From Scatacola_A faecigallinarum (GTDB lineage: Bacteria; Pseudomonadota; Alphaproteobacteria; RF32; CAG-239): a stretch of DNA of 50,680 nt. A program made the position numbers and the translations under genes. The notes below the pieces were generated by a model. The model was not told where the DNA came from. It saw only the letters and a list, made by a program, of their open reading frames with translations, and searched no databases. The stretch is from positions 1 to 50,680 of the forward strand of contig DVOM01000042.1 in assembly GCA_018713605.1 (NCBI GenBank), given 5' to 3'. Below, piece by piece: positions 7,975 through 16,157 of the stretch. Numbering within the stretch: the first letter of the stretch is position 1; every line of letters begins with the position of its first letter.

Positions 7975-8640
7975 ATGATTATCACGATTGACGGTCCGGC
8001 TTCTGCCGGCAAAGGCACTTTGGCATCGACTCTGGCCGGGATTTATCATCTGGCCTATTTTGACACCGGCATGGTTTATCGTGCCGTCGGGCTGGAAATG
8101 ATTTTGAGCGGCTATGAAATTGATAATGCCGAAGCCGCCGAAAATTTTGCCAAGAATCTGACTTTTCCGCGAATGATTGAGTTGTCCAAGCATGCCGATT
8201 TCCGCTCCTTGAAAGGCGGTCAGGCGGCAACCGTCGTCTCTTGCATCCCCTCTGTTCGTGCTGCCCTGCTTAAAATGCAGCAGGATTTCTCTTTAAATCC
8301 TGTTTTTGCCGATGGCACTCCGGCCAATGGCGCCGTTTATGACGGACGCGATACCGGCACCGTGGTTTGCCCACAGGCAGACATAAAGTTTTTCATTACG
8401 GCTTCTCCTGAAGTTCGGGCTATGCGCCGATTTAAGGAAATGGCTGCTAAGGGGATGGACGTAACTTATGAAGACGTTTTGAAAGACGTCAACCATCGTG
8501 ACGAAATGGCTACCAACCGCAAAATTGCCCCCTTAAAACCGGCAGCTGACGCACATCTTCTGGATACGTCTGACCTAAGCATTGAGCAGGTTGTTGAACA
8601 AGCCTGCAAAATTATCGAAAGCCATAAAGAATCTGCTTGA
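7975..8640 (+). CDS. cmk: Cytidylate kinase
   Basis: This 221-residue enzyme phosphorylates CMP/dCMP with ATP in pyrimidine nucleotide supply. The N-terminus M-I-I-T-I-D-G-P-A-S-A-G-K-G-T carries the P-loop. D-T-G-M-V-Y-R-A-V is the CMP-binding region, Y-D-G-R-D-T-G-T-V-V is the conserved R-D-T/I-G motif, and F-I-T-A-S-P-E-V-R-A-M-R-R covers the lid region. The ATG follows a GAGG. The neighbour rpsA downstream is the usual bacterial arrangement. The central region is slightly long, with a C-rich stretch, but no key residue is missing. Confidence 0.95.
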   Translation: MIITIDGPASAGKGTLASTLAGIYHLAYFDTGMVYRAVGLEMILSGYEIDNAEAAENFAKNLTFPRMIELSKHADFRSLKGGQAATVVSCIPSVRAALLKMQQDFSLNPVFADGTPANGAVYDGRDTGTVVCPQADIKFFITASPEVRAMRRFKEMAAKGMDVTYEDVLKDVNHRDEMATNRKIAPLKPAADAHLLDTSDLSIEQVVEQACKIIESHKESA

Positions 8641-8664
8641 AAAATAATAATTTAGGTGTATAAA
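8637..8664 (+). promoter_or_regulatory. Probable sigma-70 promoter of rpsA
   Basis: TTGAAA (8637-8642), a 16-base spacer and TATAAA (8659-8664). The -35 overlaps the cmk stop codon, so rpsA has its own start in addition to read-through from cmk. The leader of about 100 bases contains a GCCCC / GGGGC inverted repeat around 8723-8747 that could form a hairpin upstream of the start codon. Confidence 0.5.
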
Positions 8665-8774
8665 CAAACCCGATACGTTTCCGGGGTGCGCCGGCGTGTC
8701 ATGTTTAATCCGCACAAGTCCGCCCCGCTTTCAGACATTTTGGGGCCGGCAGTTTTTTGAAATACCAATATTTT

Positions 8775-10460
8775 ATGACAAATACCGAATTAAAAATTCC
8801 CGAAACAAACGAAAACTTTGAAGCCCTCCTGAACGAACAGTTCGGCGACAAGGGCATTACCGGTTCGGTTGTCAAGGGTACCATCATCCGTTTGACTCCC
8901 GACTTCGCCATCGTCGATGTCGGACTTAAATCGGAAGGCCGTATTCCGTTGCGCGAATTCGGTCAGAACGCCGAACTCAAAGTCGGCGACAAAGTCGAAG
9001 TTTATGTCGACCGCTACGAAGACAAAGACGGCCAGATTGTTTTATCGCGCGAAAAAGCACGCCGCGAAGAAGTTTGGCAGGATCTGGAAAAATGCCTTAA
9101 CTCCGGCGAAAGAGTCAACGGCGTTATCTTCGGCCGCGTCAAAGGCGGCTTTACCGTTGATCTCAACGGCGCCATTGCTTTCCTGCCCGGCTCTCAGATT
9201 GATATTCGTCCGATCCGCGACATTACGCCGCTGATGGGCATTTCTCAGCCGTTCCAGATTTTGAAGATGGACAAGGTCAGAGGCAACATCGTTGTTTCCC
9301 GCCGCGTCGTTCTGGAAGAAACCCGTGCCGAAGCGCGTGCCGAACTCATTGACACTCTGAAGGAAGGTTCCGTTCTGGAAGGCGTTGTCAAGAACATTAC
9401 CGATTACGGTGCATTCATTGACCTCGGCGGCGTTGACGGTCTGCTGCATGTTACCGACATCTCCTGGAAGAGAATCAATCATCCGGCGGAAGTTCTGTCG
9501 GTCGGTCAGACGGTTAAGGTTCAGGTTATCAAATTCAACGAAGACAACCAGCGCATCAGCCTCGGCATGAAGCAGCTGGAAAGTGACCCGTGGCAGGCCG
9601 TTGCCGACAAGTACAAAGTCGGTGAAGTCTACAAGGGCAAAGTTACCAACATTACCGATTACGGCGCATTTGTCGAACTCGAAGACGGCATTGAAGGTCT
9701 GGTTCATGTTTCCGAAATGAGCTGGACCCGCAAGAATGTCCATCCGGGCAAAATCGTTTCCACTTCTCAGGAAGTTGAAGTTAAGGTTCTGGAAGTCGAC
9801 GCCGATAAACGCCGCATCAGCCTGGGTATCAAACAGTGCACCCCGAATCCTTGGGCTGCTTATGTTGAAGAGCATCCGGTCGGTTCCGTCATCGAAGGCA
9901 AAATCAAGAACATTACCGAATTCGGTCTGTTCGTCGGCCTGTCTGACGAAATCGACGGTATGATCCACCTGTCCGACATCTCCTGGGACAAGTCCGGCGA
10001 AGAAGCCGTCAAAGACTTTACCAAAGGTCAGGACATTCAGGCTAAAATCATCGACGTTGACGTTGAGAAAGAACGTATCAGCCTCGGTATCAAACAGCTG
10101 TCCGAAAACGCCATGGCCGAAGCCATGGAAGGCCTCAAGAAAGGCGACGTTGTCAAAGCAACCGTTACCTCAATTGACGACAAAGGCGTTAACGTCGAAG
10201 TTAACGGCGTTGCCGCAATGATTAAGAAGGCCGACCTGTCTAAGGACAAAGCTGCCCAGAATCCCGAAAACTACAAAGAAGGCGACGTTCTGGAAGCCAA
10301 AGTAACCTCCGTAGACAAGAAGAACAACAAGATTGGTCTCTCGGTCAAAGCTCTCGAAATCGAAGAAGAGAAAAAAGCTTTGGAAGAGTACTCTTCAACC
10401 GGTTCTTCCAATTCTGCTCTGGGCGATGCTTTGGGCGAAGCTTTGAAGAAAAACGCTTAA
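8775..10460 (+). CDS. rpsA: 30S ribosomal protein S1
   Basis: This 561-residue protein starts at the ATG at 8775, giving the usual alphaproteobacterial N-terminus; the TTG at 8757 is less likely. No strong Shine-Dalgarno precedes it, common for rpsA, whose leader is normally bound by S1 itself. Six S1 RNA-binding repeats can be followed, beginning near V-K-G-T-I, G-V-I-F-G, G-V-V-K-N-I-T-D-Y-G-A-F, G-K-V-T-N-I-T-D-Y-G-A-F, G-K-I-K-N-I-T-E-F-G-L-F and A-T-V-T-S-I. Repeats three to five are the best conserved. S1 unfolds mRNA on the small subunit. It lies directly downstream of cmk and ends at a strong terminator. Confidence 0.96.
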   Translation: MTNTELKIPETNENFEALLNEQFGDKGITGSVVKGTIIRLTPDFAIVDVGLKSEGRIPLREFGQNAELKVGDKVEVYVDRYEDKDGQIVLSREKARREEVWQDLEKCLNSGERVNGVIFGRVKGGFTVDLNGAIAFLPGSQIDIRPIRDITPLMGISQPFQILKMDKVRGNIVVSRRVVLEETRAEARAELIDTLKEGSVLEGVVKNITDYGAFIDLGGVDGLLHVTDISWKRINHPAEVLSVGQTVKVQVIKFNEDNQRISLGMKQLESDPWQAVADKYKVGEVYKGKVTNITDYGAFVELEDGIEGLVHVSEMSWTRKNVHPGKIVSTSQEVEVKVLEVDADKRRISLGIKQCTPNPWAAYVEEHPVGSVIEGKIKNITEFGLFVGLSDEIDGMIHLSDISWDKSGEEAVKDFTKGQDIQAKIIDVDVEKERISLGIKQLSENAMAEAMEGLKKGDVVKATVTSIDDKGVNVEVNGVAAMIKKADLSKDKAAQNPENYKEGDVLEAKVTSVDKKNNKIGLSVKALEIEEEKKALEEYSSTGSSNSALGDALGEALKKNA

Positions 10461-10483
10461 GTTTATCTTTAAGCACTACAAAA

Positions 10484-10515
10484 AAGTCTCCGGTTATCCG
10501 CCGGAGACTTTTTTT
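10484..10515 (+). terminator. Intrinsic terminator of rpsA
   Basis: Perfect stem AAGTCTCCGG / CCGGAGACTT with a 7-base loop and a run of seven Ts. It starts 24 bases after the rpsA stop. Confidence 0.9.
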
Positions 10516-10726
10516 GCAAAAAAATATTCCCCGTAAACCGGGAATTTTCTATAAGGCGTATAATAAAGAAGCCTATACGTCGGCTTGCTGTATATTCAAT
10601 TCCCTTTGGTCATCAACAGAAACGAATCTTTACGGGTACAAAGACAGATTTGTATGGACCTACAGCAGCTATGCAAACAAGTCAGACAAAGCGACTGTAC
10701 GCATTCAGCCAATATTGGAATTTTAG
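10514..10726 (+). pseudogene. Remnant of a DUF1566-like surface protein
   Basis: A 70-codon open stretch encodes the C-terminal end of the family seen at 1-720: L-W-S-S-T-E, an aromatic strand (F-V-W-T-Y) and a final strand ending P-I-L-E-F, against F-W-S-S-T-E ... G-V-L-E-F. The N-terminal two thirds of a DUF1566 module are missing, and the apparent start lies inside the rpsA terminator tail without a ribosome site. It is best read as a decayed or truncated copy; a functional tiny peptide is unlikely. Confidence 0.6.
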
Positions 10727-10735
10727 TCCTATGAC

Positions 10736-10767
10736 AAACACCCCCGTTAAATTTAACGGGGGTGTTT
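10736..10767. terminator. 32-bp perfect palindrome between convergent genes
   Basis: AAACACCCCCGTTAAA is followed directly by its reverse complement. It sits 23 bases after the dnaK stop on the minus strand and after the DUF1566 remnant on plus. It can act as a transcription stop in both directions although the T-tracts are short. Confidence 0.7.
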
Positions 10768-10790
10768 GCTGAGGATTAAGCCAAAGTTAT

Positions 10791-12713
10791 TTATTTGACT
10801 TCTTCAAAGTCGGCGTCGACGACTTTTTCGTCGCCGTTCTGCTGACCGGAAGCACCCGCATCAGCTCCGGCGTCAGCACCGGCAGCACTCTGTGCACCAG
10901 CCGCTTCGGCCTGCTGTTTATACATTGCTTCGCCAAGTTTCAGAGAAGCCTGCATCAAAGCTTCGGTTTTCTCCTTAATGACAGCCAAATCTTCAGCTTC
11001 AACGCCGGTTTTCAGAGCCTTGACGGCATCTTCAATCGCCGTCTTGTCGGCCGCACTGATTTTATCGCCGTTTTCTTTTAAGGTCTTTTCGGTGGTATGA
11101 ATCAGACCTTCGGCCTGGTTTTTGGCTTCAACAAGTTCCTTTTTCTTCTTATCGGCTTCGGCATTGGCTTCCGCATCTTTGACCATCTTGTCGATGTCGG
11201 CATCGGACAAACCGCCGCTGGCCTGAATGCGAATGGCCTGTTCTTTGTTGGTTGCCTTATCTTTAGCCGAAACGTTAACAATGCCGTTGGCGTCGATGTC
11301 AAACGTTACTTCAATCTGCGGCATACCGCGCGGTGCCGGCGGAATACCGACCAAATCGAACTGACCCAGCAGTTTGTTGTCGGCGGCCATTTCACGTTCA
11401 CCCTGGAAGACGCGAATGGTAACCGCGGTCTGACCGTCTTCGGCCGTCGAGAAGACCTGCGACTTGCGGGTCGGAATGGTGGTATTGCGGTCAATCAGTC
11501 TGGTAAAGACACCGCCCAATGTTTCAATACCCAAGGACAGCGGGGTAACATCCAGCAGCAAAACGTCCTTGACATCGCCCATCAGCACGCCGCCCTGAAT
11601 AGCGGCACCGACGGCAACGACCTCATCCGGGTTAACGCCTTTGTGCGGTTCCTTGCCGAAGATTTCCTTAACTTTCTCCTGAACTTTCGGCATCCGGGTC
11701 ATACCGCCGACCAGAATGACTTCGTTGATGTCGCTGGCTTTCAAGCCGGCATCGGCCAGAGCCTTCTTGCAAGGTTCAACCGTGCGGTCAATCAAATCTT
11801 CAACGAGAGATTCCAGTTTGGCGCGGGTCAGTTTGATATTGAGATGTTTCGGACCGGTTGCGTCCGCGGTAATGAACGGCAGGTTGACATCGGTCTGAGT
11901 AGCGGAAGACAACTCGATTTTGGCTTTTTCGGCAGCCTCTTTCAAACGCTGCAGAGCCAGACGGTCGCCGCGGAGATCAATTCCGGACTCTTTTTTGAAC
12001 TCATCGGCCAGATAGTTGACAATACGCTGGTCAAAGTCTTCGCCGCCGAGGAAAGTATCGCCGTTGGTGGATTTTACTTCGAAAACGCCGTCGCCGATTT
12101 CCAGAATGGAAATATCAAACGTACCGCCGCCGAGGTCATAAACGGCGATGGTGCCGTTGGCTTTTTTGTCCATACCGTAAGCCAAAGCCGCTGCCGTAGG
12201 TTCGTTGATGATACGCAGAACTTCCAATCCGGCAATTTTACCGGCGTCTTTGGTTGCCTGACGCTGCGAATCGTTAAAATATGCCGGAACCGTAATAACG
12301 GCCTTCTCAACTTTTTCACCTAGATAGCTCTCGGCATATTCCTTAATCTTCTGCAAAACGATTGCGGAAATCTGCGACGGGGCGTATTTCTGGCCTTTTA
12401 CTTCAACCCAGGCATCTCCGTTGTCGCCTTCGACGATTTTAAACGGAACATGCCCGCGGTCTTTGGAAACCTCAGGAGAGTTGAAACGGCGCCCGATTAA
12501 ACGTTTGATTGCAAAAAGGGTGTTTTCGGGGTTGGTAACGGCCTGACGTTTGGCTGCCGAACCGACCAGTCTTTCCGTGTCGGTAAAGGCGACCATGGAC
12601 GGAGTGGTTCTGGCGCCTTCAGAATTTTCCAGAACCTTGGCTTCCTTGCCTTCCATAACGGCAAAGCAGGAGTTGGTCGTACCCAAGTCAATACCAATAA
12701 CTTTGTTGCTCAT
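10791..12713 (-). CDS. dnaK: Molecular chaperone DnaK (Hsp70)
   Basis: This full-length protein has 640 residues. The N-terminal ATPase domain begins V-I-G-I-D-L-G-T-T-N-S-C and contains A-V-I-T-V-P-A-Y-F-N-D, the V-Y-D-L-G-G-G-T-F-D phosphate loop and L-V-G-G-M-T-R-M-P. The interdomain linker is V-L-L-L-D-V-T-P-L-S-L-G. The substrate domain is followed by a helical lid and an Ala/Gly-rich tail ending D-F-E-E-V-K, so the acidic EEVK-type end is kept. GAGG lies about 10 bases before the ATG. dnaJ is not adjacent but at 19.6 kb, and grpE is not in the window. The promoter upstream is RpoH-like. Confidence 0.98.
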   Translation of the reverse strand: MSNKVIGIDLGTTNSCFAVMEGKEAKVLENSEGARTTPSMVAFTDTERLVGSAAKRQAVTNPENTLFAIKRLIGRRFNSPEVSKDRGHVPFKIVEGDNGDAWVEVKGQKYAPSQISAIVLQKIKEYAESYLGEKVEKAVITVPAYFNDSQRQATKDAGKIAGLEVLRIINEPTAAALAYGMDKKANGTIAVYDLGGGTFDISILEIGDGVFEVKSTNGDTFLGGEDFDQRIVNYLADEFKKESGIDLRGDRLALQRLKEAAEKAKIELSSATQTDVNLPFITADATGPKHLNIKLTRAKLESLVEDLIDRTVEPCKKALADAGLKASDINEVILVGGMTRMPKVQEKVKEIFGKEPHKGVNPDEVVAVGAAIQGGVLMGDVKDVLLLDVTPLSLGIETLGGVFTRLIDRNTTIPTRKSQVFSTAEDGQTAVTIRVFQGEREMAADNKLLGQFDLVGIPPAPRGMPQIEVTFDIDANGIVNVSAKDKATNKEQAIRIQASGGLSDADIDKMVKDAEANAEADKKKKELVEAKNQAEGLIHTTEKTLKENGDKISAADKTAIEDAVKALKTGVEAEDLAVIKEKTEALMQASLKLGEAMYKQQAEAAGAQSAAGADAGADAGASGQQNGDEKVVDADFEEVK

Positions 12714-12787
12714 AGTTTATCATCCTCATTTATTACAAAAATCTTCGTCCCGCCACAGGGCGGAACCGCTTTAATTCTTTCTGTAAA

Positions 12788-12819
12788 CTTATATAGGAAG
12801 CCGGAAAAGCATAAGCAAG
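12788..12819 (-). promoter_or_regulatory. RpoH (sigma-32)-like heat-shock promoter of dnaK
   Basis: On the minus strand CTTGCTT (12819-12813), 15 bases, then CCTATATAAG (12797-12788). The -10 matches the alphaproteobacterial RpoH pattern CYTATNTNNG at every defined position. It is 75 bases before the dnaK ATG. Confidence 0.75.
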
Positions 12820-12855
12820 TCTTGATGAAGTTTTTTTACATTTTTTTTGACGGCA

Positions 12856-12890
12856 GCAAAAAAGGTTCGAAACGTTTTGTTTCGAACCTT
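12856..12890 (-). terminator. Intrinsic terminator of the 12.9-13.3 kb gene
   Basis: Perfect 12-bp stem AAGGTTCGAAAC / GTTTCGAACCTT with a 5-base loop (12862-12890), followed on the minus strand by six Ts. It separates the unknown gene from the dnaK promoter. Confidence 0.85.
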
Positions 12891-12905
12891 AAGAAAGTTA
12901 CGAAA

Positions 12906-13316
12906 TTATCCCTTGTCAGCCTTGACCAGCGGACGATACGGATATTTCTCGCATTTGAGCGCACCTTGAGGAATATTCCAGACGTCGCCGTTGACATAGC
13001 ATATCTCGCCGTCTTCGGTCATCACTTTGTCAGGAAGCACATCGCCGCCGTTTTCCGTCAGGAAGGCGTCTATGCGTTTTTTTTCGTCAAAGATAATGCG
13101 CCAGCTCCAATCTGATCCGAGACGCCCCTTGTTGCCCCACATTTTCAAGCGGCCGCATTTGCGGAAGGCTTTGTTAAAAGTTGCGGGAGCGGGCTGCTTC
13201 AACGGAATGAAAAACATGTTGAAGCGGATACCGATTGCTTTTTTACACCACGGCGCATACCACAGCCGTCTTTTTATTACTGCCAAACTATAGGCACGTC
13301 CCAATTCATCTTCCAT
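12906..13316 (-). CDS. Unrecognised basic protein
   Basis: This 136-residue protein has no signal peptide and no membrane segment. It is basic and aromatic-rich at the N-terminus (R-R-L-W-Y-A-P-W-C-K-K), with a central M-W-G-N-K-G-R-L-G-S-D-W-S-W-R block and a C-terminal D-G-E-I-C-Y-V-N-G-D-V-W-N stretch. I do not recognise a family. The start is the first ATG; no clear Shine-Dalgarno is seen. It has its own promoter region with a palindrome at 13375-13389 and a strong terminator, so it is a monocistronic, probably regulated gene. Confidence 0.55.
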   Translation of the reverse strand: MEDELGRAYSLAVIKRRLWYAPWCKKAIGIRFNMFFIPLKQPAPATFNKAFRKCGRLKMWGNKGRLGSDWSWRIIFDEKKRIDAFLTENGGDVLPDKVMTEDGEICYVNGDVWNIPQGALKCEKYPYRPLVKADKG

Positions 13317-13370
13317 AATTGTAAAACTTAATAAATTTATATATTTAATATCTCGAAAACAGAATATAAA

Positions 13371-13428
13371 AAATTTGACAAAAAGTCAATTGTTTCAGAG
13401 AAAGCCGGATTGTGCTTTTGTCAAATTT
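13371..13428. repeat. Inverted repeat and palindrome in promoter region
   Basis: AAATTTGACAAAA (13371-13383) is repeated inverted at 13416-13428 with a 32-base spacer, and TTGACAAAAAGTCAA (13375-13389) is itself palindromic. On the minus strand the palindrome contains TTGACT, 15-17 bases before TATATTCT, so it would overlap the -35 of the gene at 12.9-13.3 kb. It could be an operator, or a weak terminator for the oxidoreductase gene upstream. Confidence 0.45.
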
Positions 13429-13601
13429 ATGATAAAGTGACAGTTATTAGGAAGTCAGGAATTTTAAGTATGGACAAAAGACTGCTCAGACAAAAAGTCG
13501 AAAGGTTCTTTACAACAAAATCTTGAGTTCCTGAATGCGGGGAAAACGCGAAGTGCATTTGCAATCTCTCTTCAGATGTTTCAACACCAAGGCCGTTGAT
13601 T

Positions 13602-14537
13602 TTATCTGCCTTCGTTTTTATAAACTTTAAAATAGTCAATCATTGAAGGATTTTGCTCTAATTTCAGGCAAAGTTTTAAAATGTTTGCGGCTTCTTCAGC
13701 ACTGACTTTTGGTATTTCCTTGCCTTCAACACTGTTTAGAAAATTTGTCAGTTCATTCTGCAGCGAATTGCCGCCTTCGGTCAATATCCGGCCATTTTTA
13801 AGCAGCCGGCGCTCCGTAAAGTCGATATGGAAAGTATTCCCGCCAGTGTCGTCAATATCCATAAAACGTTCTATTTCCCTGTCTTCCCGCAGCGCTTCCA
13901 ATTTTACGGACGCACCGTTTTTATATTCCATTTCCGCCACGGCATGATTTTCCCAGCTCAGATCCGAGCGTTTGCCGACTTCAGCCTTTCTTATGTCGCT
14001 GCCAAGCAAAGAATAAACGATGGCCAAATCATGAATCATCAGTTCCTGAACGGCGCTGATGCCGGTTTTGTTGGCTGCATTGCGGCTGGTACGAATTCCC
14101 CTGATACGGACAATCGGCGAATGCAGTTCCTCTTTCAGGCGGACCACCGCCGGATTATAATTTTCGCTGTGCCCCGGTAGAATAAACGTTTGCCCTTCCC
14201 TCGCCGCGGCAATCAGTTTTTCGCAGCCGGACGGCGTAGTTGCCAATGGTTTTTCAATAAGGCAGGGCAAACCGCGGGCAAGCAGTGCAGCGCCGATTTC
14301 GGCATGGGTTATGCCCGGCGTTGCCACAATGACCGCATCAGCGGTTTCCCTGTCGATGTCATCAAGATTTTTGAAATACGGCACATTTAATTCAGCGGCA
14401 ACGCGTGCCGAAGATTCGGCAGATGAATTGAGAATGCCGGCAATTTCAACCCGGTCGGCAAAATGCCCGCGCAAGACGGCCACATGCTTTTTGCCCATGT
14501 TTTTGCAACCGACAACCGCTATTCTGAGTTTGTCCAT
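13602..14537 (-). CDS. Gfo/Idh/MocA-family NAD(P)-dependent oxidoreductase
   Basis: This 311-residue protein has an N-terminal Rossmann fold with A-V-V-G-C-K-N-M-G-K-K-H-V (GxGxxG-like, with C-K between glycines) and V-I-V-A-T-P. The family motif E-K-P appears in C-L-I-E-K-P-L-A-T-T. G-H-S-E-N-Y-N-P-A-V follows, and I-H-D-L-A-I lies at the start of the C-terminal alpha/beta domain that holds the catalytic site. The substrate cannot be told, but is typically a sugar, inositol or related polyol. The ATG overlaps the stop of the phosphorylase gene (TAATG), so the two are translationally coupled. Confidence 0.88.
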   Translation of the reverse strand: MDKLRIAVVGCKNMGKKHVAVLRGHFADRVEIAGILNSSAESSARVAAELNVPYFKNLDDIDRETADAVIVATPGITHAEIGAALLARGLPCLIEKPLATTPSGCEKLIAAAREGQTFILPGHSENYNPAVVRLKEELHSPIVRIRGIRTSRNAANKTGISAVQELMIHDLAIVYSLLGSDIRKAEVGKRSDLSWENHAVAEMEYKNGASVKLEALREDREIERFMDIDDTGGNTFHIDFTERRLLKNGRILTEGGNSLQNELTNFLNSVEGKEIPKVSAEEAANILKLCLKLEQNPSMIDYFKVYKNEGR

Positions 14538-16036
14538 TAATAACCTCCGCGGCCGGAAATCTCATAACCGGTATAACCGTCAACAACCGAATTGGCAAAG
14601 GCAAAATCCGTAGAATTACAGGAATGAATCCGATACAGAGTTTCGCCCTGTTCGACAGTGTCTCCGACTTTTTTCATCAAATCCAGTCCGGCACCCGGAT
14701 ACTGGCCGGCACCCGCCCAAATACCGATTTTGTTGATACGGGCATTATCAATCGCCTCGACCACGCCGCTGACGTTGGAAACGATATCTCGGGTCAGATG
14801 CCCAAGCTGCGGCTGCGGGGCTTTGCCCTGAGCATGAATAATCCTGTTCATAACTTCCAGCGCGCGGCCAGAATTTAAAATCTCCTTGGCGACATGGTAC
14901 CCCTGCCCGCCGCGCAGTTTGGGATCAAATTCAAGCATGCGGCCGGCCAGAAACAAAGATTTCTCACGCAGATCCTGCGGCGCATCGTCCTTGTTGCGGA
15001 GAACCTTCATAACGTCCCGGGCTTCCAGAACCGCTCCGACGCCGTTGCCTATCGGTTCGGAACCGTCGGTAATGACCGCGTCAATTTCGATAGAAAGCAT
15101 ATCGCCGACATACTCTATCAGTTTACGCAGGCGCATGGCTTCGTTGGTGTTTTTAATGCGCGATTTCGGACCGACGGGAATGTCGACAACCAGATGCGTA
15201 ATGCCCGCCGAAAGTTTGATGGCAAGAATCGACGCGGCAATATGTTCTTGCTGAGTAATGCCTATCTGGCGTTCGACGGAAGAAACCATTTTGTTGGCGC
15301 GGGCGATGTCCAGCGAATTGTAACTGGCGATGGCACCGCGGTTTTCCCTGATCAGCTCCTTTAGCTCCTTTTCGTCAATATCGACATTGGCCAGCACTGC
15401 AAAAGTATCGGCCACGCCGGCACAGGAAGTCAGCGAATGGGAACAGGTTTTGGGAATCGGCAGGCCATAGGCGGCCACGATGGCGGTAATGATGATATCG
15501 GTTTTGTTGCCGGGAACGCCGCCGAGGCAATGGCAGTCAACGACAATGCTTTCGTTGTCCCAATGCAGCACCCGGTCGCCGATAAGGGCTTCGGTCAGAG
15601 CCAAAACCTCAGGAGCGCTCATAAACGAACCGCTGGCAACCAGAAATGAGGCGATATCCATATTGGAGTAGCGTTTGGAAGCAATGTCGTTGATAATGGC
15701 GCTGTATTCGCCGGAACTTAAAATATTGCCGGCAATTTTGCGTTTGATGGAAGCCAGGCTGGGCGGCGGCGCCGACAACGTAAGCGATACGTTGGCGCCC
15801 TCAGGCAGGTTAATCTGATTAAAGGCTTCGGTATTCAACGCCAGTTCGCCGGGCTTGCAAAGACGGGCATCGTCGACGACCTGCAAAAAGGCAAAAACCG
15901 TTTTGACGCCGCCGTGAATTTCAACCTTGGTCAACGAGCGAATGTCGTCTACCTTATACGCCGCGCAGTCCTTATGAACATAGGCCAGGTTTTCGTTAAA
16001 AGAATTTATCGGCAGGTGTTTCAGTGTCAGCATCAA
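14537..16036 (-). CDS. Thymidine/AMP phosphorylase-family protein with altered active-site motifs
   Basis: This 499-residue protein has the length of the long (archaeal AMP phosphorylase / TIGR02645-like) branch rather than the 440-residue DeoA. It has the N-terminal extension domain, the glycosyltransferase-family-3 helical bundle, L-G-G-V-P-G-N-K-T, a C-terminal G-S-E-P-I-G-N-G-V-G motif and a final barrel-hammerhead domain. The phosphate-binding Asp-Lys-His-Ser motif reads D-C-H-C (167-170), and the base-binding S-S-R segment reads C-S-H (198-200). Phosphorolysis of a nucleoside or nucleotide is therefore uncertain. It is followed, coupled, by a Gfo/Idh oxidoreductase. Fold assignment is firm; substrate is unknown. 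Confidence 0.85.
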   Translation of the reverse strand: MMLTLKHLPINSFNENLAYVHKDCAAYKVDDIRSLTKVEIHGGVKTVFAFLQVVDDARLCKPGELALNTEAFNQINLPEGANVSLTLSAPPPSLASIKRKIAGNILSSGEYSAIINDIASKRYSNMDIASFLVASGSFMSAPEVLALTEALIGDRVLHWDNESIVVDCHCLGGVPGNKTDIIITAIVAAYGLPIPKTCSHSLTSCAGVADTFAVLANVDIDEKELKELIRENRGAIASYNSLDIARANKMVSSVERQIGITQQEHIAASILAIKLSAGITHLVVDIPVGPKSRIKNTNEAMRLRKLIEYVGDMLSIEIDAVITDGSEPIGNGVGAVLEARDVMKVLRNKDDAPQDLREKSLFLAGRMLEFDPKLRGGQGYHVAKEILNSGRALEVMNRIIHAQGKAPQPQLGHLTRDIVSNVSGVVEAIDNARINKIGIWAGAGQYPGAGLDLMKKVGDTVEQGETLYRIHSCNSTDFAFANSVVDGYTGYEISGRGGY

Positions 16037-16125
16037 TTACTCTCAAAAAAGCCAGTGTGAAAATATGGATTATTATGACACGTTTTTCATTTAATAAAAG
16101 TTAATTTTGCCGAAAGCCGACAAAC

Positions 16126-16152
16126 AAATGCCGGGCTTTTTGCCCGGCATTT
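16126..16152. terminator. Intrinsic terminator after the giant gene
   Basis: Stem AAATGCCGGGC / GCCCGGCATTT with a short T-rich loop, just after the stop of the 1079-residue protein on the minus strand. The minus-strand tail is T-rich (TTTGTTTGT). Confidence 0.75.
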
Positions 16153-16157
16153 GCGCA

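Noticed and set aside
9042..9968. 308-codon open frame opposite rpsA
   Set aside because: Antisense shadow of a highly biased ribosomal protein gene; no ribosome site and no recognisable domain.
11097..12323. 408-codon open frame opposite dnaK
   Set aside because: Antisense shadow; residue pattern mirrors dnaK codons.
13427..13639. 70-codon frame after the Gfo/Idh gene
   Set aside because: Overlaps the end of the oxidoreductase gene in another frame; no ribosome site or similarity.
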